Of a stretch of DNA of 64,000 bases, positions 49,503 through 62,700 are shown in pieces. Source of the DNA: Mangifera indica (lineage: Eukaryota > Streptophyta > Magnoliopsida > Sapindales > Anacardiaceae). Position 1 is the first letter of the stretch. Every line of letters starts with the position of its first letter. Location of the stretch: positions 124,001-188,000 of the forward strand of contig NC_058146.1 in NCBI RefSeq assembly GCF_011075055.1. Direction: 5' to 3'. The notes under the pieces are model-generated. The model worked only from the letters and a program-made list of their open reading frames with translations, was not told the DNA's origin and did no database searches. The position numbers were made by a program, and so were the translations under genes.

Positions 49503-51113
49503 GCTCGCGTTTTGCCGGCTACTCCAAAGGAGAAAATTGATGTTATTACTATTATACAAAATTCTAACCGGCCCAATAAGTTTTAAAATAGCATACAAAC
49601 CCCTAGAGGCTTGGATAAATTAAATGTCCTCCCTTCTTACCAAATTCATGAGCCGTCCCGTCCCATGATACATTCATTTATATTTGGGTCAGGTGTGCGT
49701 CTGTGTCTGTATTGTATTCTATTTTAATTAAAAAAAATTTACAAACAATTATTGAGACTCCCACCCAATATAACAATTTAGAGACAATGCTTCCTACCAC
49801 CAAACCAAACCACAAATTTTTATAAATATTTATATATTTTAAATATAAATATCAACATTATTGATTGATGTCTAAAAGGCCAACGTACTATCATGTTGTC
49901 CGAAAACCAATGGAAATAATACTAGTTAGTTATATATCCTGAGCTGAGCCTTGAAAATTCATAGACAGTCACAGTCACAGTCACAGTCACAGTCTGTCTC
50001 AACGGCAAGCCTCCATGTCTTTGGTCTGAAGATTAACATTTTCATTTAATTTGAATTTGATTGTGTGACTTACTCTTTTACTTCCCAAAAGTGGACTAGT
50101 TATAACTTCTCAAGGCGGCTCTCAATTAACAGCTGCTCAAATGCCAGGTGATTTTCTTGGCCAACATCCTTGTAGTGTAGCCCATACCTATTATTCACAG
50201 AGGTTGTTATATTGAACTTTTAAAAAGGCACTATCATCAGACCAAAAGAGGCAAACCAGAGAGAAAATGAACCGTTCACTCTGTGGCACAACAGGAACTG
50301 GAACATACTTTTTTATACATACATATATTATCATGGAGTGAATTGCTGCTGTAAGCGTAGTGGTCAGAAGAAAATGGCAGCTATTCCCTTCACCAACTCA
50401 TTATAAAGCAAGCCAATAAATACCTGGAGCTCTACACCCACCACCCAGCTGCCCAAGATTGCTGCCCAGTTCCCGCACCAAATCCATCGACAGATTTTTG
50501 CTTGACTTCAGTTTCATACTTCAGATCAAATTTTATAATATTAGGCTTTTTCGTTAAGCTTCAGATCGATCCAACCCATTTGATGTCTTTATTCATTGGT
50601 GTTTGTTTATGCTAATTTACATTTGAGTTATACTCAATGACTTGACACCATATGTTTGAGTCATATGTGGATAATACAAACCTAACATTGTCCAGTTGCA
50701 ATTCAATTCAATTCAGATTTAAATTAATTTAATATAATCATTAAAATGAGTTTTTAATTATTATATTAAAAAGAAAGAAATACACGTTTCGCTAGAAATA
50801 ATAAAAAGAAATACACGTTAGAGAATAAGAGAAAGAAATTTGCCATAAATAAAAAGAAGTTCCTTTCCTTTCTAGTGATTTTCTGAAATAAAATTAATAC
50901 AAACAAATCAAACTCTCCACTCCAGCTTAAGTTTAAATCAAATCAAGCTAATTATTCAGTTCCTTCCGATCACCAACGTCTCTCTATACTAAATTATAGA
51001 AATGGTAGTGATAGAAATAGAATGACCAAGGAGCCATTCCATCATCAACGTCTATAAATAAATCGTAGAATTTTTAAGAATTATTCCAATTTCATTTCCT
51101 CCAGCACATAAAC
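49503..51113. other. Divergent promoter region between the GKSCKGC gene and the SC35-like gene
   Basis: No coding sequence is seen. Contains a hexamer repeat (CACAGT)n at about 49965–49995 and AT-rich DNA. Both genes transcribe away from it. Confidence 0.55.
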
Positions 51114-51122
51114 AAACCCTAA
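51114..51122 (+). promoter_or_regulatory. Telo-box AAACCCTAA in the SC35-like leader
   Basis: A perfect telo-box lies about 44 bp before the ATG, followed by three CCCCAA units. This fits a housekeeping RNA-machinery gene. Confidence 0.5.
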
Positions 51123-51165
51123 CCCCAACCCCAACCCCAATCTCCTCGTCAATCGAAGAAGAAAG

Positions 51166-53796
51166 ATGTCTCACTTCGGCAGGTCAGGCCCTCCGGACAT
51201 CACCGACACCTATTCTCTCCTCGTCCTGAACATCACCTTCCGTAATTTCTCTCTCGCTAGTTCGCTCTTAACTCTACACTTAATTTGTTTTTTACATAAA
51301 TTAATTACTTGATCTGTTTTTTTCCTTTTTTAATGTTGATTTTTTATCAGGTACTACCGCTGACGATTTGTTTCCACTTTTTGATAAGTACGGCAAGGTC
51401 GTTGATATCTTCATCCCAAGGGATCGACGGTAACGTATTTTTATTTAACCCGTGTCTTTTTAAATTTACGTTTTCTGAAGTCTGATGTGGGTTCAATTTA
51501 CTTTGATTATCTTGATGGCCTGTGGTTATTATTTGATGGCCAGTTTAATTTTATGGCTGTTTAATTATTATCGACATGTTTAATACTTTTTGCTCTTAAC
51601 TGGACTGACTGATATAATATTGTTATTTGGTATTGTGTAGGACGGGTGATTCACGGGGTTTTGCATTTGTGAGATACAAATACGCAGATGAGGCCCAGAA
51701 AGCAGTGGACAGGCTTGATGGTAACCATGTATTTCTTGTTAAATGTGTTTGTGTATTGTATGTTAATGATTCGTTTGACAGTTGAATTGATTCATGCTCT
51801 TATATTTTTAGGACGGGTTGTCGATGGCCGAGAGATAACTGTTCAATTTGCAAAATATGGCCCAAATGCAGAGAGGATGTAAGTGCTGATATTTGATTAA
51901 TAAATATAATTGTTTTCATTTGTTACATTAGATAATTGTTTGTTAGATTGCATTCATTCATGTGTTTATATAATATGTATATGAAGATGATGTAAATTTT
52001 ACAAGCCATTTGTTTGATATTTGTGATTAGGACCATTTTCAGTCTCTTCCATTTTATTGATGCAAATTGGCATGTCTTATTTTTTAATCTGTTTCATTGT
52101 ATTTTCTGAAACACCCTGGATTTTGCATGCCCAATTAGTAACTCAGTCCTATGTTGATATGAAATTTCAATGAAAGTAAATACTTGGTTTGTTTAACCCC
52201 TGCTTATATCAAACTATTAATAATTACTAATTGGTTTCTTTGATAAGAAAGTAACTCCTTTGATTCTTGAAGAAATTCTTGACTACAAATGAAATTCTTC
52301 CTTAGTTCGGCTTTTAAATCTATGGGCGTTGCACTATGTCTGTGCTTATAAAGTAAAGAATATCTACTCGTATATAGAGTTTAAACTTATTGGTGTTGCA
52401 GCTTAAATTTTGTGAGGGTTTTACCAATCACTTAGCTTGGAATGAGATTATGTAACCATATTGTTCTACCTGCCTGTTATAATTTTTTTTGAAATTCTAG
52501 CCACTTATAAATTCATGTATTTTGATATTTCAGTCATAAAGGAAGGATTAGTGAATCATTTCCAAAAACACGATACAGGTCAAGAAGTTTCAGTCCCAGA
52601 AGGAGGTAAGTCAGCATTTTTTTTTTAAATTTTATATCTTCATTAATTTAATGTGAGTCTCAGTTCCATATTTTTCATAGCTTTTATATGAAATTGTAGT
52701 GGACTGTCCAGAATGTGTGATGGTGTTCTTGTTCTTGGAAGCATTTGGTAGTTTCTCAGATCTCATTTGAAAAGCAATTTTTTTTAATGGAGAGAAACAA
52801 TGTAGTGATACCTTTAATGCCTGAAAATGCTTTTTCAATCATGATACTCCAAGACAGGGAGGAAACAGTATTGAGAAATCAGTTAAGGTTACCTCTTCTG
52901 TCAGATCAATTGACATCTCCTTAGAATTTCTTTTTTTTGCAAGGATAGGAAGTTGATAAGTTCACATTTATATAAATGAGGATGTCCAGTAGGGAAATGC
53001 TTGAAATCCGGCAAACTGGCCCCACAAAAATAATAAAAAATACATTGAGTGTGAAACCTGAAAAGCTAACCATTTGAATTTGGTTGGGATAGAATTTGAG
53101 ATAATAAATATGTTTATTAAATCCTTCTTTATGTATTATTTTCTGGGTACTTGTTAAAAGATGATTAGTGTTACCAAGTTTTAAGCTTTTACATTTCAGG
53201 TTTGTATGACAGTAGAGTGGATACTATCAGATTGGGGCTTTCCTTGTAGGTGTTCTCTGTGTGTGAGAGTGTATATATCTTGATTTTTTTAATCCAATAT
53301 CAATGAATGCTCAACTTCTTCAGGTATCGGGATGATTATAGAGATAGGGACTATAGGAGGAGAAGTCGCAGTACAAGCCTGGATGGGTATGATCATGACA
53401 GGTATCGTGGGAGGGACAGAGATTATCGTCACAGAAGCAGAAGCCGGAGTGCCAGTCCTGACAACTTTAGAGGCCGAGGCAGAGGCCGATATGATGATGA
53501 TCGCCGAAGTGCTAGTCGATCAGTTGACAGGTTCTTGCACTATGAAGATCAACGTGTATCATTATATTAACGTAATTGTCTTTATATAAGTACTTAAACT
53601 TTTAATTAAAATATATACTTTATGCTTTCTGTTGTTTCACAGGGCATCCCCTCGCCATCGTAGCCCTAGTCCTCACAGGAGTGTTTCTCCTCGCAAGATT
53701 TCTCCTAGGGGTGAGAGCCCAGGTAGACGCAGTTTGGATGAACGATCTCCATCTCCTCGGTTTGTGCCACCACGAGGTCGTCGTGTTGATTCTTGA
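51166..53796 (+). CDS. SC35: SR splicing factor, SC35-type (SRSF2 family)
   Basis: Binds exonic enhancers and recruits the spliceosome in nuclear speckles. Seven coding exons: 51166–51241, 51351–51429, 51641–51720, 51812–51878, 52534–52605, 53324–53530, 53643–53796, giving 244 aa. A single RRM covers about residues 16–95, with RNP2 LLVLNI and RNP1 RGFAFVRY. The RS domain follows (RSRSFSPRRR, RSRSRSASPD, SPSPHRSVSPRK). The first 15 residues MSHFGRSGPPDITDT match plant SC35 (AT5G64200), not the SCL group. The reading frame stops at TGA 53794–53796, but downstream codons continue in the same style (see the separate entry). Intron 4 (about 655 bp) and intron 5 (about 718 bp) are the places where SR genes often splice alternatively. 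Confidence 0.95.
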
Positions 53797-53923
53797 AGTC
53801 CATCCCCAAGAAATTCGGATGCTGATGTGAGTTTATCACACCTGATGTTTTCCTTTATGCTGCATTTTGAAGTTTATTTCTAAACTGGCTACTGAATTTT
53901 TATTTTGTATTTTGTAGGACTGA
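53797..53923 (+). pseudogene. Possible former C-terminal codons of the SC35-like gene, beyond the TGA
   Basis: After TGA (53794–53796) the same frame reads SPSPRNSDAD to 53826. Then comes GTGAGT, an intron to ACCEPTOR TTTGTAG at 53917, then GAC and a second stop TGA (53921–53923). The ancestral end was probably RSPSPRNSDADD, with a single C-to-T change turning CGA into TGA. This is inference from the reading frame only. The intron would now lie in the 3' UTR. Confidence 0.6.
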
Positions 53924-54439
53924 TTTTGGTGGCCTATGTGGGACTTCATGGAGACAACTTGAGTGATTGACATGATTGAGGATGCCAATATTCAGCATTT
54001 AGTCATCATGCAATTTCTGATCTGAATATCTGTTTGATGGTATTGGTAGGATTGGTTTCCTTAGTGTTCAGCAGTGTTTCTGTGGAACCTCTTCCTTCTT
54101 AGTTGTGGTTGTTTGGTTTTTATGGACATAAAGTGTGGTGGCTGTTAATTTTGTATCAATCAAATATTTTGTATTTTAGGTTTATTTTTGTGAGTTCATT
54201 TTCCAACTTTTTTTTTTATTCTAATTTAGATTTTAATTTCTGTTCAGTATGCTCTTTTTGACCCCAAGTCTCAGCTAGGGCCTTTATGTGTGCTTCTATT
54301 TTGTTTGTTCTAGTTTTTTTTTTTTTTAGGAGCTCTGATTCATTTTAATTCCTAAACCATTTATTGGGTTTTATAGTTTTGTTCGGGAAGAGTGACTGGG
54401 GGGCTTTGATGGACAGAATGTTGGTATGGCTATTGTAGC

Positions 54440-55080
54440 AGTTGATGCTGATTGTAAATCGTAGATGGATGATCGATGATTGTGATGCTGGTTATGTCAA
54501 TTTGCTGATTGCACGAACAAAATATGATAAACTTATTTTCTTTGAATGATCTGATAATGGGTAAGATCCACAGTCAAGTCTTGTCTTTTAAACCATTGCA
54601 TGATTCAGGTTTCTAACTTTTGACCTGATTGTTGCTGGTCTTTGCTTGTTTGAAAGTATTGGCCATGAAAGACATAGTAGTTGCTGTGATGATAAATAAA
54701 GGCGCATACAAGTTGAACCTGTTTTAACCTGTGGCTGATGCTGCATATGAGGCGGACTCTGTGATGCTGTTTGTAAATCCTAGATGGATGATCGTTGATT
54801 GTGATGCTGGTTATGTCAATATGCTGATTGCATGAACAAAATAGGATAAACTTATTTTCTTTGAATGATCTGGTAATTGGTAAGATCCACAGTCAATGTT
54901 GGTTTTAAACCTGATTCAGGTTTCCGACTTTTTTGACCTGATTATCCTCTGGTCTTTGCTGATTTGAAGTATGTCCCTGAAAGACCTTGTTGCTGTGATG
55001 AAAATAAAGGGTGCACACAAGTGAACATGCCTTACTCTGTGCTGATGCTGCATATGAGACTGATCTGTAGTATGCTGGTC
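54440..55080 (+). repeat. Tandem duplication of an approximately 315-bp segment with C/D-box-like motifs
   Basis: Two similar copies, about 54440–54760 and 54765–55080. Shared text includes GATTGTGATGCTGGTTATG, GATCCACAGTCAA, and AAACCTGATTCAGGTTT-like hairpins. Each copy carries GTGATGA (a perfect C-box) near its end, at 54686–54692 and 54995–55001. Copy 2 has a CTGA D-box at 55060–55063, about 60 nt later, giving a C/D snoRNA-sized interval; copy 1 has lost that CTGA. No clear terminal stem pairs around the boxes. A snoRNA assignment is a suggestion, not a call. Confidence 0.55.
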
Positions 55081-55099
55081 TGAATTTGCAGCCACAATA

Positions 55100-56041
55100 T
55101 GTGGACAGGGTAAAATGTTCTATTTGAATTATTTATTTGGGGAATTTCTATGAAATTTAAGGACGTTTAACCCTAGCCATTGAATTTTATAACTTGATGC
55201 TTAATGTAGTGAGTTGTAGCTCATTGGTTCGTGACTGTAGCTGTGAAGTGGTAGCTGATTCTTGTTCTGTCTGTGATATACATGAGGATGTGGGTAACTG
55301 AGTTCTAACAAATAACCACATTTAGCGGGCTGTTGCTGTTCATCTTACTGGAGTCAGGGTCTTAATTGATACTAGCAATTGGTCACCTGGCTTGCTAGTT
55401 TGCAATTCAAACGATCTTTCGGTTACTTGCATTCTACCATTTGAATTATATGGTGATGCATTGCTTTTTCTTTTCCATCAATCCATCTCTTCCTATTTAA
55501 TTTCAACATTGAAATTGATTCTTTGATCTTGAGTCAGCTGTCATTTGTTTTGAATAGTTTGTTCATCTTAAAAATCTAGGTTGTTGATCATTATGGTGCT
55601 TGGCCATTACCTTAAAAAGTTGCATTTCTTGTTCTCTTATATGCCAAAGTTGTGGTGCCATGTTGCATTGAACATCTTAGATCTGGCATTCTAAGTTTGG
55701 TAACCTGTGTTCATATTGCTGGGAAGAATAATATCTTCCAAAATTGCATTTGATGAAGAATTTTCACCTATATGCAGTTTTGCTATTGGAATTTATATAT
55801 ATATATCAAGGCTGTGCTCATGGAATCTTTGCTTTTACTTTAGTGTCCTCTTGTCCAGTGTTCAGCGATTAGCCCATTGTATTTTATTTGATTTCACAGG
55901 CATGGCAATTTAAAATTTTTAACTTGTAATAGGACCCAAAGTCTGGTAGAATTTTTGTCATGTATGCATGGTTATCTTTTTGGTCCCAGTCTCCTTAAAA
56001 ATTACAATGGTTTTTTTTCATTTTATACCATGTTTTTTTCC
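55100..56041. other. Intergenic region downstream of the SC35-like gene
   Basis: No gene or conserved family recognised. AT-rich, with no significant repeat besides those listed. Confidence 0.6.
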
Positions 56042-56455
56042 CTTTTCAGAAATGAGATTGAATGTAGATGACAATTTTGTGGCAATGGATTCTGATATTT
56101 AATCTCCAGCTCTTTGCCTAATACATTTTGATTATCCATATGGTGTGGTTCTTTGCCTAATATATTTTGAGGATCTCCAGCTCTTTTGTCTTTTCAGAAA
56201 TGAGATTGAATGTAGGTGACAATTTTGTGGTAATGGATTCTGATATTTAATCTCCAGCTCTTTGCCTAATATATTTTGACGATCTGTATGGAGTGGTTCT
56301 TTGCCTAATATATTTTGAGGATCTCCAGCTCTTTTTCCTTTTCAGAAATGAGATTGAATGTAGATGACAATTTTGTGGTAATGGGTTCTGATATTTAATC
56401 TCCAGTTCTTTGCCTAATATATTTTGACGATCTATATGTTGTGGTTCTTTGCAAC
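56042..56455. repeat. 148-bp tandem repeat, about 2.8 copies
   Basis: Copies start at 56042, 56190 and 56338, each opening with CTTTTCAGAAATGAGATTG. The third is cut after about 115 bp. The unit itself contains two related halves (CTTTGCCTAATATATTTTGA occurs twice per unit). Sequence identity between copies is high. No open reading frame runs through it. Confidence 0.9.
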
Positions 56456-59400
56456 AAATGTCATTTCATAAACTCGTAGGTGTCCTAAATCTTGAAACTG
56501 TTCGAGGACTATGGTCTCAAGCCATATGTTGCATTGTCTTCGGATTCTCGGACTTCCCAGTTTTGGATAAATTAGACCTGGTCTACCGTCAATTTCTGTA
56601 ACACTTTTGGGAAATTCCTTGTGGCAATTTCTCATTTGTTGCTTGTGTGATTTTATAGATGTAGGCGTTATATGTTGAAATTTGGCATGTTGGCAGTATT
56701 TATTTTGTTACAAGTACTTTCTGTAGATAAAATTTTGTCTTTCAGTCATCCTTCACAATGAGAGACAACAAACTTCTAGCCAGTTTGGGCGCAGTTCAAA
56801 TTTGTAATGGCGAGATTGAACTTGAAAAGTGAACAATGATGTTGGAGAAGATGAGTTGCTATTGTAGAAGAAGAGTTTTGGTGAAGTATTGTTTGGGAGC
56901 TGTTGAACTCAAGTTTGGTTGTTGAGTTGGAGAACTAGTTCAAATTTGGCTTGTTTGAGCAAAATATGGACTTGAACTCAGAGTCACTTCTGTGAACTTC
57001 ACAACCCTAAACTTTAGTAATTGAATTGCTTGCAATGCAGTCTCGATGGGGTCTTGACGATGGGGCACTGCATGTGGAACTACAACATCTGCATGGTGAT
57101 GGAGTTGGCAATTGATCCGGCGGCAACATTGGCGTTGATGCATGCAAAGAAAGTAGGTTCCTCCTTTGGGCGGGCTTCAACACCAGCATTGGCTGGCTTT
57201 CGTATTCAAAACATTGTCTTCAAGCCAGAGGAGACAGTGTGCCATGTCTTGTTACTGCAGATCTAGTTTGATTCGAGCATGTCGAGTTGATAATTTTTTA
57301 GTTTGAGTTCAAGGAACGGTGAGCTTGAGTTTCGTTTGACAACTTGCATTTAAATCTTGATATTTAAAAAATATATATATTTAAATTTTATAATTGGTAT
57401 ATTTATTTACATTTTTTTAATTCAAATAGGAAATGATATTTTTAAGTTGTGACTACAAGATTTAAAATTTTATAAGGTTTATTAATATTTTACTTGAGTC
57501 GAGTCTAAGTTAAATTCAAATTTAAACTTGATTCAACATTAATTGATCGGAGTCATAAGCATCTCACATGTTACTCAACTTATTAAAACCGTAGTTTCTA
57601 ATAATTAGACAAATAAACAAATGACTATTATATATGAAACGTTAGAGATGCATTTGAATCGAGTCTGCTACTGAGGTCAAACAATATATGTTATTTGCAA
57701 ATTTAAGCTTGACCTTGAAAATTTAGGAGCTTGTCTAAAGTAGAAATTACTTGTGTTACTCGGTTATATACTTCAAGGCAAGTTTGTCTGGTGCAACACA
57801 GAAACGACAATATTTTGTAAAGAAAAAAATGATAGCCAGTAAAGAGACGATGTTTGTTGGTGAAATTGGTGTGAAACTTTGTTGTTTCACTTTAACAAGC
57901 TGTGTCTTAAACTTGACAAAGCTCGAGCAGTTTATTAAGTTTTGAGCTCAAGTTCGACCAACCTTCATCAAGGCTCATTAAGTTCAAGCTCATCTCCTTT
58001 TTAAGCGATTCAAATTTGATTTGAATATAAACCTATGTAATAATATTTTTAGATCTCAGTCAAATTTTGACCAATCAAATAGTTGATATGTTGGGTGATT
58101 GATTAAACCGAAATGAATATGTTAATGAGATATAATTAAAATTTTATAACATATTTTAGTTATAATGATATCAACATGACAATGAAATTAGTCTACTCTA
58201 ATAATTGAATCATACTCTGATATGATTCATTTGATTTAATCTAAAATTAATTTAGTTTAATAAATTTTAATTCTAATCCAAACTAAATTTATACCAATGG
58301 AAAGCTAGTTAATGAAATAGCTAAGAAGGCAACAACATCGAGCGGTTATGCAGTAATGGAAATATCATTAAAAGGAACATCTCATGACTATTTTTTCACA
58401 CGGCAAGCAAGCTTTTAAATCTGCTCTAGAGGAAGATGTTCCTCCTGCCCACCCCCCCAAACCCAATCACATTACTGAAAAGAAAACTATCATACAATGC
58501 ATACTTACGTGTTAATAACATTTTATGTACAAATGGTTGGGTAATAGTACGTATAAATAAACTGACGTACGGAACAACTCATCTTCCCCCTATGGTTAAA
58601 TTTTTATTATTTCTTTATTAGTATAGTAGTATAAATATTCTTTTGATTTTATTACTAATATTTTCACGCCCAAGGTTTAATTTGAAAACACTTTTCTGTC
58701 CTTAAAAGATATAAATAACATTTTTTGTTCAAATATAAATTTTATTATTAATCAAATTATGTACACTTATAATAAATATCAATAATAAAGCGTTATTAAA
58801 TGATTAAATGTTTTTAAATTAATAATAAAATAATGTTCAATTATATATTAATACATCATCATTGACATTTAAATTAAAATGAATAAATATCACTCTCAAG
58901 CTAGACTTGAATTCATAAAATTTAGTTTGAATTTGAGTTTGTTCTAACTAACAATGAAATAATCAAAAGAGTTAAAAGAATAATAGAAAAAATTGTTAAA
59001 GACAATGATGAAAAAGAATTACCATATAAGAGGTTGGTGAAAAAGAAAAATTGTTAGAGAATTAGAATTTGTTGAAGAGTTTTCAGCAATCTGCTAGATT
59101 CGAACCAACTTGGTTTGAACACTAAGCCAAAACCTAGCTAGCTTGAATTCAATCATAAGAACAAGGGGGTTAAAGTCATATTTCTAGCTATAGCAGGCCT
59201 TTAAGGTCATCAAAGTGAAACACAGGGGTGTGTTGTACAATTCCCCTTTTAATTAAAAAAAAAAAAAAAGTACTAGGAAGGCTGATTCACGCTATAGTAC
59301 ATTAGTTTGTAGTGAAGTGTGTTTGTCACTAGTTTGATTTTGTGGAGGCGAGCGAGGCTACATTTATATTGCTATAAGCGTCTCTTTGTTTTTCCAGCTT

Positions 59401-59745
59401 TAATGGCGTGAGACACTGTATTTTTCTACGGTTCCAAAGTAACCGTACTCAATCTTTGCATGTCACACCAAACCCCTCTAAAACAATTCCCAAAACCCAA
59501 ATGAGATGATTCTTTCTTCCTTCTATTTCACTTTGTAATTTAACACCTCATCCCAACCCAACCCAGATGATTCATAACTGGTAATCTCTTCTGGGTTTTT
59601 AGTTTTTGCCTTTTTTCAATCCGTTTCTTATCTGCCTATATTGATTCTTGGGTTGCTGCTTATTCTCTTCTGTTTTTGTGTTGTGTTGTTTGTTTGTTTG
59701 TGTGTGTTTTTCTTGTTGTTTGATTTCTCGTTTGGTGAGAAAACC
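56456..59745. other. Intergenic region with an unidentified GC-richer island at about 57020–57270, ending in the Pumilio leader
   Basis: Mostly AT-rich. At about 57020–57270 a short open frame (plus strand, about 80 aa) has balanced codon use but no recognisable family, and frames on the other strand also stay open, so it may be a gene fragment. The Pumilio leader (about 59340–59745) has a T-rich stretch. The MITE-like copy is listed separately. Confidence 0.5.
58750..58875. mobile_element. MITE-like dispersed repeat copy (diverged)
   Basis: Carries ATTAAATGATTAAATG, TTTTTAAATTAATAATAA and TACATCATCATTGACATTTA in the same order as the copies near 7508 and 47336. Ends are not sharply defined. 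Confidence 0.4.
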
Positions 59746-62700
59746 ATGAAGGAAGATGAAGAGTTTGAAATGTTATTGGAAGAAATCCCTCAAGTAACAT
59801 CTCTTAATCTTTATAATCATCATCATCATGTGCATCAACGGCATCATGATCATCATGATGTTAATGGTAATGGTAATGGTATGTATGGTGTACGTGATTA
59901 TGAGACATTGAGACAGTGTTGTGCTTCTCCTGTTAGTGGATTCTCACTGCAGTCAGATGGCTCATCTTCTTCAAGTTTGTTCTCTAATGGACATTCTTTA
60001 TCTGATAATGGATCACCACCTCCACCTGATGTTAAACGTAAATATCATTTGCCTAGTGAAACTTCTTATCACCCAGACGGATTGTCATTGCATTTGGATT
60101 TGCCCATTAGGAAGGACAGTGAGTGTTTGATTGATGAAATGAATCTTTGTAGAAATCTTGGTAAAATGTACCTTAGTAATGAACAAAATGATTCTTTTAA
60201 AGATATCCCGTCATACCAGAGTGGGCGTAGACTTGGTGATTGTTTCTTGAGGGGTGGTAGTAATCAAATGAATTCTGAGAAATATATGGGATTTCAGTCT
60301 CCAGTTTCAAGAACTGCTAGGGGGTTTGATAGTGATATGAGTTCTGCATTGTCGGGATTGGAGCAAGAATATAGAATGGGTAATTTATTGGGTTTGCAAA
60401 TGATTCCTGGTCCATCTGATGCTTTGTTTTCTCATCAAGAGTTAAATGAGTCTATGAGTTCTCATTTTCAGAAATTAGAGGAGCAGCCAAACAACTATTC
60501 CCCAAGAGGGACTCCAACATCAAATTTGTGCAATTCTTTTGGTAGACTTTCCATGAATGATGCTTTATTTTGTGCACAAAGAAATGGAATGCATTGGAAT
60601 GAAGAAAGAGGTGCATTGAATTTTCTTAATTCTCCTCAGTTGAGTCATCCAAGGCCTCATATGAGTGTTGAAAATATTCTACAGTGTAGGATGCCACAAT
60701 CTTATGGAAGGACTAGAGCACCTTCAAACATTGGAATCCCACAAAGTGTTCTTGGGGCTTTTAGTAAAGAGGATAGCTACATAATTCAAGGCAATGGATT
60801 AAATTACCTAGTGAATAAGGGACTCATTCACTCAAGAGGTCAGAATAACCGCAGCTTACATGAGATCGGTGTTGGCAGGCATCTGGAAAGAAGTTCACAA
60901 CTTAATGGTCAGACCCAAATGGCAGGCATTCATGGAAATGCTCGAATTGCCAAATTTTGCTGCCCATTTTCTCCGTTGTCAAATTATAACTCCTTGGTGG
61001 AAGCTCGGAGCCATATATACTTTATAGCAAAGGATCAGCATGGTTGTCGATTCTTACAAAAGATGTTTGATGAGGGCTCCCAACAAGATGTGCAAATAAT
61101 ATTTGATGAGATCATTGACCATGTAGTTGAGCTTATGATGAACCCATTTGGGAATTACCTAATGCAGAAGTTATTGGAGGTGTGTAATGAAGAACAGAGA
61201 ATGCAGATTCTCCTCAAGCTTACTGAGGAACCTGGGGAACTTGTTAGAATCTCTTTAAACACTTATGGGTAAGTTTTAGAGATATTAATTTTCATCACTT
61301 TGTTATCATTCTAATTTTAGAATTTTTTATTTTCATTATGCAGCACTCGTGTAGTTCAAAAGTTGATTGAGACCCTCAAAACCAGAGAGCAGATTTTGCT
61401 GGTTATATCAGCTCTTGAACCTGGGTTTCGTAATCTCATCAAGGACCTGAATGGAAATCATGTAGTCCAGCGTTGCTTGCAATGCTTTACTAATGAAGAT
61501 AACTCGGTAAGTTTTGCCCTTGTCGTGTTCTTAGTAATGAAATACTCTACTATTTTTAATCGTTAATTATGCTTTCAATTGGTTTTGATATGCCTTTCTG
61601 TGTGCTTAGTTTTTGTTAATCATCTTGAATGAATGTATTAAAGAAATTGAATTCATATCTTCTCTCAGTGTTCTTAAAAATTTTGTAATCCATCTAACAA
61701 TTATGCATAATGCTCATGCCATTCTATTAATGAATAAGCAGTTTTCTCAGATGATGTCATTAGAAGCATTGCATTATTTGTGCATTAAAAGTGTTGCCAA
61801 ATCTTATGAATTAGTATATTTGCAACTGCTTCAAACTTTTCATTTCATTCTCATTTTGTTGACTGGCCTTTGATTAGTCAACTTTGCTTCCATCATGCTT
61901 ATTTTAAAATCAGGGACACATGCCATAGTTTAGTTTGTATTACTTAGCTTAGTGTTTTTGATGAAAAGTAAACTGCAGGGGTTTTTCTACTTCATACCAG
62001 TTCTGGTTGCAAGCTTTTAATCCCTGTTCTGTAAAAATCTAACAAGAGTTATTTTATTATCGCAAATTGAATTTTATTGGGTTTTTAATGAGAATTTGAG
62101 GATTTTTTTCTATTTTTTTTTCATTTAGGTAAGGACTATAAAAGATACAACTTTAAGTTATAGTGAGCAAACAAAACTTAGTGTTGGTCTTCATGTCAGA
62201 TAAAATGATTCATGTGGTTTCCTTAAAAGAGGTTTATGTAGTGGGTAACATCCCTTTTATAATGCAAACACCTCGTGTCTGTAGCTCACTTCAGGATGAC
62301 ATTGTACCGTCTGCTTCTGCAGTTAATGGAAACCGAAATAAGAAGCACCAATTTAACAGATTCCCAGACCTTTTCTTCCTGGAAGGGTCCTGGAAATGTG
62401 AAAGACAACAAAGAGCTTCTTTTAATTTAGTGTGCACTGAAAAAAAAACTATTCTTTTCCCAGTGTCTTCCAATTGGAATCAGTACTTTCTTTTATCTGT
62501 CTTGAATTATCGTGAATGTAGAGGCTGCATTAGCATTGTCATTTAAGAATTTATCTACCAGTAAAATTACTTGCATGAAAAAGAGCCATTACTCGCATGT
62601 AAGCTTTTTTAATCTTCAGATAATTTCCACAAACACGTGTAACTTTGTGGAGCCCAACTTAATCACGAATATTCATACTGCATTGTTCATATAGTTATGA

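Noticed and set aside
49178..49576. Upstream extension of the GKSCKGC protein (start at 49576)
   Set aside because: The extension crosses the TTCTC leader repeat (EKRREEKRR-type text); the ATG at 49423 begins the family-like protein.
49965..49995. Hexamer run as a CRISPR-like or regulatory array
   Set aside because: A simple CACAGT microsatellite of five units with no spacers.
59641..59745. Hydrophobic N-terminal extension of the Pumilio protein from a TTG codon
   Set aside because: It has no ATG and is a T-rich leader read as Leu/Phe/Val. The true start MKEDEEFEML is at 59746.
61613..62546. Open frames inside Pumilio intron 2
   Set aside because: No Puf-like or other domain; the Puf frame resumes only at 63819 with a proper acceptor.
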